From: Alphaproteobacteria bacterium
GTDB taxonomy: Bacteria > Pseudomonadota > Alphaproteobacteria > Rhizobiales > Rhizobiaceae
DNA length: 7,460 nucleotides
Assembly: GCA_017308345.1 (NCBI GenBank)
Contig: JAFKFE010000228.1
Location: 1-7,460 of the forward strand
Reading direction: 5' to 3'
Of this stretch, positions 1 through 6,900 are shown piece by piece. Every line of letters begins with the position of its first letter. Position 1 is the stretch's first letter. The notes beneath the pieces were generated by a model, which saw only the letters and a list, made by a program, of their open reading frames with translations, did not search any database and was not told where the DNA came from. The translations under genes were made by a program, and so were the position numbers.

Positions 1-1
1 G

Positions 2-670
2 CTGCCGACGTTGGCCGGGCCAGAGATCGGTGTCGCCTCGACCAAGGCTTTTACCTGCCAGCTGTCCGTCCTGGCCGCGCTTGCCGTCCGCGCGGGCGTG
101 GCGCGCGGCACGATTTCGCGCGATCAGGAGAAGCAGCTGGTGCGCGAGCTTTCGGAGGCGCCGCGCTTCGCCACCCAGGTGCTGAAGCTCGACGAGCAGA
201 TCGAGCGCATCTCGCGCGAGCTCTCGCGCTACAAGGACGTGCTCTATCTCGGTCGCGACACCAACTTCCCGCTGGCCATGGAAGGCGCGCTGAAGCTGAA
301 GGAAATCTCCTACATCCACGCCGAAGGCTATGCCGGCGGCGAGCTGAAGCACGGGCCGATCGCGCTGATCGACGAGAACATGCCGGTGATCGTGATCGCG
401 CCGCATGACCGCATCTTCGAAAAGACCGTATCGAACATGCAGGAAGTGGCGGCGCGCGGCGGCAAAATCATCCTGATCACCGACGCCAAGGGCGCGGCGC
501 AGGTGAGCCTGAAGACGATGGAGACGATCGTGCTTCCGGACGTGCCGGAACTCATCTCGCCGATCATCTATGCGCTGCCGATCCAGATGCTGGCCTATTT
601 CACGGCGGTGTTCATGGGCACCGACGTCGACCAGCCGCGCAATCTCGCGAAGTCGGTGACGGTGGAGTAG
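2..670 (+). CDS. glmS: Glutamine--fructose-6-phosphate aminotransferase (isomerizing), C-terminal part; 5' end outside window
   Basis: GlmS makes glucosamine-6-phosphate from fructose-6-phosphate and glutamine in the cytoplasm, the entry step to UDP-GlcNAc for peptidoglycan and lipopolysaccharide. About 222 codons are present, read from base 2 with no start in view. They correspond to roughly residue 388 onward of the ~608-residue E. coli enzyme, so the glutaminase domain and first SIS domain lie to the left. The fragment opens with the family signature EIGVASTKAFT and covers the second SIS (sugar isomerase) domain. By alignment to E. coli mature numbering, the isomerase residues are all present: Glu481 (base 281), Lys485 (293), Glu488 (302), His504 in ELKHGP (350) and Lys603 (650) in the C-terminal tail LAKSVTVE. 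The tail is intact and ends in TAG, so this part looks functional. No intrinsic terminator is evident after the stop. Identification is very secure; regulation cannot be judged without the 5' end. Confidence 0.97.
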   Translation: MPTLAGPEIGVASTKAFTCQLSVLAALAVRAGVARGTISRDQEKQLVRELSEAPRFATQVLKLDEQIERISRELSRYKDVLYLGRDTNFPLAMEGALKLKEISYIHAEGYAGGELKHGPIALIDENMPVIVIAPHDRIFEKTVSNMQEVAARGGKIILITDAKGAAQVSLKTMETIVLPDVPELISPIIYALPIQMLAYFTAVFMGTDVDQPRNLAKSVTVE

Positions 671-744
671 CCGGATACGCGGGTTGCCACGGAAGGCGTT
701 CTTTAAAAACTTCGCAGTTCCAAAGCGTCATCCGGTTCACTAAT

Positions 745-757
745 GTTGCATCGCAAC
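745..757. repeat. Short perfect inverted repeat in the glmS-DUF502 gap
   Basis: GTTGC and GCAAC flank a 3-base ATC loop, ending 18 bases before the DUF502 start codon. The gap from 671 to 775 is otherwise featureless to me: no tRNA, no intrinsic terminator (no hairpin followed by T-run), and no convincing -35/-10 pair. An A/T-rich patch (TTTAAAAA, about 711-718) is the only strikingly low-GC stretch. The repeat could be a small hairpin in the 5' leader or an operator half-site pair, but a 5-bp stem is easily expected by chance. No function is claimed. Confidence 0.25.
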
Positions 758-775
758 CCTTCGCTGCGGTGAAGC

Positions 776-1528
776 ATGTCCGACGCCCTGAAAACCTCTG
801 GCATGACCCGGCTCAGGAACTATTTCCTGACCGGTTTTATCGTCTGCGCGCCGTTGGCAATCACCGCCTATATCGCCTGGTCGCTGATCGGCTGGGTCGA
901 TTCCTGGGTGAAGCCCTACATCCCGATCCGCTACAATCCCGACACCTATCTGCCGTTCCCGGTTCCGGGGTTCGGGCTGATCGTGGCGCTGGTGCTGATC
1001 ACGCTGATCGGTTTCCTGGCGGCGAACATCGTCGGCCGCGCCATCGTCAATTTCGGCGAGCGGCTGCTTGGCCGCATGCCGCTTGTGCGCGGCATCTATG
1101 GCTCGCTCAAGCAGATATTCGAGACCGTGCTGTCGAACAAGGGCGACATGTTCCGTCAGGTCGGGCTGGTCGAATATCCGCGAAAAGGGGTCTGGTCGCT
1201 GGTCTTCGTCGCCAGCGAGAAGGAAACCGAGATCAACCAGAAGCTCGACCAGGAAGGCGATCCGTTGATCGCGGTGTTCATGCCCTGCACGCCCAACCCG
1301 ACCACCGGCTTCCTGATGTATGTGCACAAATCCGAAATCGTGCTGCTCGACATGTCGATCGAGGACGGCGCCAAGCTGATCGTCTCGGCGGGCCTGGTTG
1401 CACCGGAGGTCAAGGCCAAGCTGGTGACGCTGAACGGCGAACCCGTCGAGGGTGGCCTTGCCAATCCGGCGCTTGGCGCTCAACCGGCGCGCAGCAGCCG
1501 CACCGCCTCGTCGCGGCCGAACAGGTAA
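776..1528 (+). CDS. DUF502 family two-helix membrane protein of unknown function
   Basis: This 250-residue protein belongs to the DUF502 family, whose biochemical role is not established to my knowledge. Two hydrophobic stretches, about residues 16-40 and 64-86, look like membrane helices separated by a short loop rich in Pro and Tyr. The remaining ~160 residues form a soluble domain with conserved-looking blocks: PLVRGIYGSLKQ (102-113) and VFMPCTPNPTTGFLMYV (167-183). The latter is a Pro/Thr-rich segment typical of the family. The ATG at 776 is preceded by a weak GGTGAAG ribosome site very close to the start; Met10 (base 803) is a possible alternative. The last ~16 residues (235-250) are Ser/Arg/Ala-rich, low in complexity, and are encoded by DNA that is also the 3' end of recG on the other strand. 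The gene lies 105 bp downstream of glmS on the same strand, so co-transcription is possible but unproven. Family assignment is from recognition of sequence motifs only. Confidence 0.88.
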   Translation: MSDALKTSGMTRLRNYFLTGFIVCAPLAITAYIAWSLIGWVDSWVKPYIPIRYNPDTYLPFPVPGFGLIVALVLITLIGFLAANIVGRAIVNFGERLLGRMPLVRGIYGSLKQIFETVLSNKGDMFRQVGLVEYPRKGVWSLVFVASEKETEINQKLDQEGDPLIAVFMPCTPNPTTGFLMYVHKSEIVLLDMSIEDGAKLIVSAGLVAPEVKAKLVTLNGEPVEGGLANPALGAQPARSSRTASSRPNR

Positions 1529-3588
1529 AGCAACAAGCGCAGCGCCTCGCCGCGTTGCGACTGCAATTCCGGGTCGCGCGACAGGATCAGCCGCGCGTCG
1601 TCGCGCGCCGCTTCCAGCAGGTCGGCATGAAACTCGAGGCGCGCGACCTGGAAGCCAGGCGTGCCGGATTGACGGGTTCCCAGCAACTCGCCTTCGCCGC
1701 GCAGCTTCAGGTCCTCCTCGGCGATCTTGAAGCCGTCCTCGGTCTCGCGCATTACCGAAAGCCGGCGTTTGGCCGTTTCTCCGAGCGGATCCTTGTAGAG
1801 CAGCACGCAGGAGGAAGGCTTGTCGCCGCGCCCGACGCGGCCGCGCAACTGGTGCAACTGGGCAAGGCCGAAGCGCTCGGCATGCTCGATGACCATGATG
1901 GTGGCGTCGGGCACATCGACGCCGACCTCGATGACGGTGGTGGCGATCAGGATGCGCGTTTCTCCCTGCTTGAAGGCGCGCATCGCCTCGTCCTTCTCGG
2001 CGCCTTTCATGCGGCCATGCACGAGGCCGATCCGGTCGCCGAACAGCGGTTTCAGCGAAGCAAAGCGATCCTCCGCCGACATCAGCTTGATCTCCTCGGA
2101 TTCCTCGACCAGCGGGCATATCCAGTAGATCTTTTGCCCTTCGGCGACCGCGTCGCGCATGCGGCCCACCAGTTCGTCCAGCCGTTCCATCGGCAAGGTC
2201 ACGGTGCGGATCGGCTGGCGGCCGGCCGGCTTTTCAGTGAGCTTCGACACGTCCATGTCGCCGAAGGCGGTCAGCACCAGCGTGCGCGGGATCGGCGTCG
2301 CCGTCATCACCAGCATGTCGGGCGCATCGCCCTTGGCGGTGATGGCGAGGCGCTGGTGGACGCCGAACCGATGCTGTTCGTCGATGACCGCCAGCACAAG
2401 GTCGTGGAATGCCACCGCTTCCTGGAACAGCGCATGCGTGCCGACGACGATGTCGATCGCGCCGCTGGCAAGACCCGCAAGCGTCTCGGCGCGCTCGCGG
2501 CCCTTCTCGCGCCCGGTGAGGATGGCGAGGCGCAGGCCGGCTTTCTCCGCCGGCGGCGCGATGGTCGCCAGATGCTGGCGCGCCAGGATTTCGGTCGGCG
2601 CTATCAGCGCCGCCTGGCCGCCGGCCTCGACCGCGCGCGCCATGGCGAGTAGCGCCACGACCGTCTTGCCGGAGCCGACATCGCCCTGCAGCAGGCGCAG
2701 CATGCGTTCGGGATCGGCAAGGTCGGCGTTGATCTCGCCCAGCGCGAATTCCTGGCTGGGCGTGAGCTTGTAGGGCAGGGCGGCGCGCAGCTTCTCCACG
2801 ATACGGCCGTCGCCGGTGAGCGGCCGGCCCGAGAGGCGGCGGATTCTGGCCCGCACCAGCGCCAGCGAAACCTGCCCGGCCAGCAACTCGTCATAGGCAA
2901 GACGGCGCCAGGCCGAGCCCTCGACGGCGACGTCGATGGGGTCCTTCGGATAATGGATGCGGGCAAGCGCATCGCCGAAGGGTGGGAATGTGTGGCGACG
3001 CATGAAGGCGCCGTCCTGCCATTCGGGCAGTTCGGGCAACCGGCCGAGCGCCTGTCCGATGGCGCGGCGCAGCACCTTTGGCGACAGTCCGGCCGTCAGT
3101 GGATAGACCGGCTCGACCAGCGGCAGCGCCTCGGCCTCGTCGATAGGCGCGATATGGTCGGGATGGACCATGGTCGGGCGGCCGTTGAACCACTCCATAC
3201 GGCCGGAGATCACGACCCGCTCGCCCTCGGGAAGCATCTTCTGCAGATAGGCGGCATGGGCATGGAAGAAGGTCAGGGCGACCTCACCGGTGTCGTCATG
3301 AGCGTAAACGCGGTACGGCACCGACCTGTTGCCGCGCGGCGGCGACTGGTGGCGGTCGACCCGCACCTCGAGGGTGACGATCTGGCCCTCGGCCGACAGC
3401 GCGATGCCCGGCCGGTTGCGGCGGTCTATGACGCTGTTGGGCAGCACGAACAGGAGGTCGGCCGCGCGCGCCGCACGATCGCCAAGGTCCGCCGGCACCA
3501 CGCGTTCGATCAGCAAGCCGACTTTCGGGCCGACGCCGGCAAGCGAGGTGATGGGCACGAACAGCGGATCGAGGATGGACGGACGCAT
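1480..3588 (-). CDS. recG: ATP-dependent DNA helicase RecG
   Basis: RecG is a monomeric superfamily 2 double-strand DNA translocase that remodels stalled replication forks, Holliday junctions and R- or D-loops. The 702-residue product matches normal family length (E. coli 693). Order of parts: an N-terminal helical region with a GVGPK turn (18-22), an OB-fold wedge domain at about 66-150 that splits branched DNA, the first motor domain from about 270, the second from about 460, and the RecG-specific C-terminal region after ~610. Motifs seen: Walker A GDVGSGKT (302-309), DEQH box (403-406), motif III TATPIPRT (429-436), motif V TTVIEVGVDVP (550-560) and motif VI QLRGRVGR (580-587). The C-terminal block GFKIAEEDLKLRGEGELLGTRQSG (split by eye at 619-642) is the family's translocation region. 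ATG start at 3588 gives a typical rhizobial N-terminus (MRPSILDP), though no clear Shine-Dalgarno precedes it. It is divergent from sdhE and convergent with the DUF502 gene, overlapping it by 49 bp. Confidence 0.97.
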   Translation of the reverse strand: MRPSILDPLFVPITSLAGVGPKVGLLIERVVPADLGDRAARAADLLFVLPNSVIDRRNRPGIALSAEGQIVTLEVRVDRHQSPPRGNRSVPYRVYAHDDTGEVALTFFHAHAAYLQKMLPEGERVVISGRMEWFNGRPTMVHPDHIAPIDEAEALPLVEPVYPLTAGLSPKVLRRAIGQALGRLPELPEWQDGAFMRRHTFPPFGDALARIHYPKDPIDVAVEGSAWRRLAYDELLAGQVSLALVRARIRRLSGRPLTGDGRIVEKLRAALPYKLTPSQEFALGEINADLADPERMLRLLQGDVGSGKTVVALLAMARAVEAGGQAALIAPTEILARQHLATIAPPAEKAGLRLAILTGREKGRERAETLAGLASGAIDIVVGTHALFQEAVAFHDLVLAVIDEQHRFGVHQRLAITAKGDAPDMLVMTATPIPRTLVLTAFGDMDVSKLTEKPAGRQPIRTVTLPMERLDELVGRMRDAVAEGQKIYWICPLVEESEEIKLMSAEDRFASLKPLFGDRIGLVHGRMKGAEKDEAMRAFKQGETRILIATTVIEVGVDVPDATIMVIEHAERFGLAQLHQLRGRVGRGDKPSSCVLLYKDPLGETAKRRLSVMRETEDGFKIAEEDLKLRGEGELLGTRQSGTPGFQVARLEFHADLLEAARDDARLILSRDPELQSQRGEALRLLLYLFGRDEAVRLLRAG

Positions 3589-3624
3589 GCTGTCAGCTTA
3601 TGTCGCGACGGCGGCAGCGCAAGG

Positions 3625-3652
3625 CTGACACCGGTCTCTATCCACGCTATAT
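3625..3652 (+). promoter_or_regulatory. Predicted sigma-70-type promoter for sdhE-mfd
   Basis: In the recG/sdhE divergent gap, CTGACA (3625-3630) and CTATAT (3647-3652) are separated by 16 bases. This resembles the rhizobial housekeeping promoter (CTTGAC, spacer about 17, CTATAT). A transcript would start near 3659 and leave a leader of about 20 bases containing the ribosome site before the ATG at 3681. The match was found by eye; spacing is at the short end, and no start-site data are available. I saw no equally good promoter on the opposite strand for recG. Confidence 0.6.
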
Positions 3653-3666
3653 GCGCCGCTTCGAAC

Positions 3667-3671
3667 AGGGA
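3667..3671 (+). promoter_or_regulatory. Ribosome binding site deciding the sdhE start
   Basis: AGGGA lies 9 bases before the ATG at 3681. It supports that codon over the in-frame upstream ATGs at 3600 and 3651, which lie respectively upstream of and inside the predicted promoter and have no comparable purine-rich site. Confidence 0.6.
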
Positions 3672-3680
3672 TGGCGCGCG

Positions 3681-3968
3681 ATGACCGGAACACAGCGATC
3701 AAGCGAGGGGCTGGATGCACGCCGCCGCAAGCTCCTGTTCCGGTCCTGGCATCGCGGCATGCGCGAGATGGACCTGATCCTGGGCTCCTTCGCCGACGCC
3801 GAGATCGGCGCCTTGACCGGCGATGAAATCGACCAATATGAGAGGCTTCTCGAAATCCCGGACGACGAATTTCTGCTGATGGTCACCGGCGCGCGCCCGG
3901 TTCCGCCCGATATCGACTGCGCCGTGCTGCGAAAGATCCTGGCGTCGCGTCGGACGATGACATTTTGA
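3681..3968 (+). CDS. sdhE: Succinate dehydrogenase flavinylation factor SdhE (SDH assembly factor 2, DUF339)
   Basis: SdhE helps attach FAD covalently to the flavoprotein subunit SdhA, which matures succinate dehydrogenase of the TCA cycle and respiratory chain; it acts in the cytoplasm. The product from the ATG at 3681 is 95 residues, the usual size. It is a small, charged, probably all-helical protein. The family signature RGxxE is present as RGMREMD (residues 25-31), within LLFRSWHRGMREMD, with the key glycine at 26. Downstream, DQYERLLEIPDDEF (51-64) is the conserved second half of the fold. The same frame is open up to an ATG at 3600, which would give 122 residues. The extra 27 are Arg-rich, atypical for the family, and would be encoded by promoter DNA, so I reject that start. 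mfd begins 13 bp after the TGA stop, suggesting one transcript. The gene has no evident functional tie to its DNA-repair neighbours. Confidence 0.93.
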   Translation: MTGTQRSSEGLDARRRKLLFRSWHRGMREMDLILGSFADAEIGALTGDEIDQYERLLEIPDDEFLLMVTGARPVPPDIDCAVLRKILASRRTMTF

Positions 3969-3981
3969 AAACCGCATATCC

Positions 3982-6900
3982 ATGAGCCTCATCCCTTCCA
4001 TCGGCCTGCCCAAGGGTCACGCCGGCCAGTTCATCGTCGACGGCGTCGCCGACGGCTACGAAGCCTTCGCCCTGGTGCGGACGGCGCAGGAGATAGCGCC
4101 CGACAAGCCGGTGCTGTTCGTCGCGCGCGACGGCCAGCGGCTGCCGGCGATCATCGAAGCGCTCGCTTTCGCGGCGCCGGGCCTGCCGGTGCTGGAACTG
4201 CCGGCCTGGGACTGCCTGCCCTACGATCGCGTTTCTCCGGGAGCTGATGCCGCGGCGCGGCGGCTCGACGCGCTTTCCGCCATGAGCGCGCTGGCGAGGA
4301 AACCGCATCGTGCCGTGATCCTCACCACCGCCAATGCGCTGTTGCAGCGCATCCCGCCGGCGGAGTTGATCGACGCGCAGACCTTCCATGCCAAGCCCGG
4401 TAACCAGATCGACATGAACGTGCTGATCGCGCGTCTGGAGACTTCCGGTTTCGAACGCGTGCCGACCGTGCGTGGCCTCGGCGAATTCGCGGTGCGCGGC
4501 GGCATCCTCGACCTGTTCGCTCCCGGCTGGAGCGAGGCGCTGCGCCTCGACTTCTTCGGCGATACGCTGGAATCGATCCGCGTCTTCGATGTGGCGACAC
4601 AGCGCACCACCGGCCAGCGCAAGTCGATGTCGTTGCAGGCGATGAGCGAAGTGGCGCTGACACCGGAAACGATCAGCCGCTTCCGCCGGTCCTATATCGA
4701 GGCTTTCGGCGCTCCCTCGCGGGACGACGCGCTCTATGCGGCGGTCAGCGAAGGCCGGCGCTTCGCCGGCATGGAGCACTGGCTGCCCTTCTTCTACGAG
4801 CGGCTGGAGACGGTGTTCGACTATCTGCCGGATGCGCCCGTCGTCTTCGATCATCTGGCGCATGAGGCGTTGGCGGAGCGCCACGCGTTGATCCTCGACC
4901 ACTACGAGGCGCGCCGGAAACAGGCCGACAGCGCGCTCAAGGACGCCGTGCCCTACAAGCCGGTGGCGCCGGACCTGCTTTATCTGTCGCCGGACAACCT
5001 CAAGGCATCGCTCGGTCCGCGCGAAGACATCGACTTCACCGTCTTCGATGCGCCCGACGTCGGAGCCAAGAAGGTCTTCCATGCCGGCTCGCGGCACGGC
5101 CGCAGCTTCGCCGAGGAGCGCGCCGACCCCAACATCAATGTCTTCGACGTCGTCGTGAAACACATTGCCGACGAGCGCGCCGCGCGTCGCCGCGTCATCG
5201 TCGCCGGCTGGACGGAAGGCTCGCTTGACCGCCTCGGCCAGATCCTGGCCGAGCATCATCTCGGCAATCTGGAGCCTGTCGCCACGCTTGCCGAGGTCGA
5301 AAAGCTCGAGCCGGGGCAGGCTGGTCTTGCCGTTCTGCCGCTCGAATCCGGTTTCGAGACCGACGGGATGGTGATCGTCGCCGAGCAGGACATCCTCGGC
5401 GACAGGCTGATCCGGCGATCCAAACGCAAGAAGAAGGCTTCCGATTTCATCGCCGAGGCCTCGTCGCTGTCGTCGGGCGACATCGTCGTCCATGCCGATC
5501 ACGGCATCGGCCGTTTCATCGGCCTGCGCACCATCGAGGCGGTGGGCGCGCCGCATGACTGCCTCGAAATCCACTATGCCGGCGACGACCGCCTGTTCCT
5601 CCCGGTGGAAAATATCGAGCTTCTGTCGCGCTACGGCTCGGATTCCGCCGAGGCGACACTCGACAAGCTGGGCGGCGGAGCCTGGCAGGCGCGCAAGGCG
5701 CGGCTGAAGCGGCGCCTGCTCGACATGGCCGGGCAGTTGATCCGCATCGCCGCCGAGCGGCAGATGCGCGCCGCGCCCGCGATGATCCCGGCGGAAGGGC
5801 TTTATGGCGAGTTCGCCGCGCGCTTCCCCTACGAGGAAACGGACGACCAGCAGACAGCTATCGATTCCGTCATGGACGATCTCGGAGCCGGCAGGCCGAT
5901 GGACCGGCTGGTCTGCGGCGATGTCGGCTTCGGCAAGACGGAAGTGGCGCTGCGCGCCGCCTTCATCGCGGCGATGGAAGGTTTCCAGGTCGCGGTCGTG
6001 GTGCCGACGACGCTGTTGTCGCGCCAGCATTTCAAGACCTTCTCGCAGCGCTTTTCCGGCCTGCCGATCCGTATCGCGCAGGCGTCGCGTCTGGTCGGCT
6101 CCAAGGAACTGGCCGAAACCAAGAAGGGCATCGCCGAGGGCACGGTCGACATCGTCGTCGGCACGCATGCGCTGCTCGGCAGCTCGATCTCGTTCAAGAA
6201 TCTCGGGCTTCTGATCATCGACGAGGAGCAGCATTTCGGCGTCAAGCACAAGGAGCGGCTGAAGGAACTCAAGAACGACGTGCATGTGCTGACGCTTTCG
6301 GCGACGCCGATCCCGCGCACGCTGCAACTGGCACTGACCGGTGTGCGGGAGCTGTCGCTGATCGCCACGCCGCCTGTCGACCGCATGGCGGTGCGCACCT
6401 TCATCTCGCCTTTCGATCCGCTGGTCATCCGCGAGACGCTGCTGCGCGAGCGCTATCGCGGCGGTCAATCCTTCTATGTCGTGCCGCGCATCAGTGACCT
6501 TTCGGAAGTCAATGATTTCCTTCGGGAATCTGTTCCGGAGCTGAAGGTGGCCGTAGCCCATGGCCAGATGCCGCCGGGCGAGCTCGACGACATCATGAAC
6601 GCCTTCTACGACGGCCAGTATGATGTGCTCCTGTCGACGACCATTGTGGAATCCGGCCTCGATATCCCGACCGCAAACACGCTGATCATCCATCGCGCCG
6701 ACATGTTCGGCCTGGCCCAGCTCTATCAGCTGCGCGGCCGCGTCGGTCGCTCGAAGGTGCGCGCCTATGCGCTGTTCACGCTGCCGGCCAACCGCAAGCT
6801 CACCGATACGGCCGAGCGCCGGCTGAAGGTGCTGCAGTCGCTCGATACGCTCGGCGCCGGCTTCCAGCTTGCCAGCCACGACCTCGACATCCGCGGCGCC

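Noticed and set aside
671..775. Possible terminator for glmS or promoter for the DUF502 gene
   Set aside because: No GC-rich hairpin followed by a T-run was found. A TTGCCA at about 685-690 and the following A/T-rich patch are only about 13 bases apart, too close for a standard sigma-70 promoter.
740..2119. Minus-strand open frame of 459 codons antisense to the DUF502 gene and overlapping the recG 3' half in another frame
   Set aside because: It is in register with DUF502 codons on the opposite strand and gives an Arg-rich, domain-free product. It is incompatible with the clearly coding DUF502 and recG frames.
769..2652. Plus-strand open frame of 627 codons across the DUF502 gene and antisense to recG
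   Set aside because: It is in exact codon register with recG on the opposite strand, so it stays open because recG rarely uses TTA, CTA or TCA. The product is a low-information Arg/Ala/Gln/Asp-rich sequence with no domain, while the RecG frame has all helicase motifs.
3589..3680. Promoter for recG on the minus strand in the divergent gap
   Set aside because: Reading the reverse complement, the TTGCGC-like and CATAAG-like boxes are about 14 bases apart and poor matches. A recG promoter is probably here or inside sdhE, but I cannot place it.
2953..3684. Plus-strand open frame of 243 codons antisense to the recG 5' part
   Set aside because: Same register effect as the other antisense frames; no recognisable domain, and it would run across the sdhE promoter region.
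3699..4013. Minus-strand open frame of 104 codons antisense to sdhE and the mfd start
   Set aside because: In register with sdhE codons on the other strand; no ribosome site or recognised motif. SdhE is clearly the coding strand.
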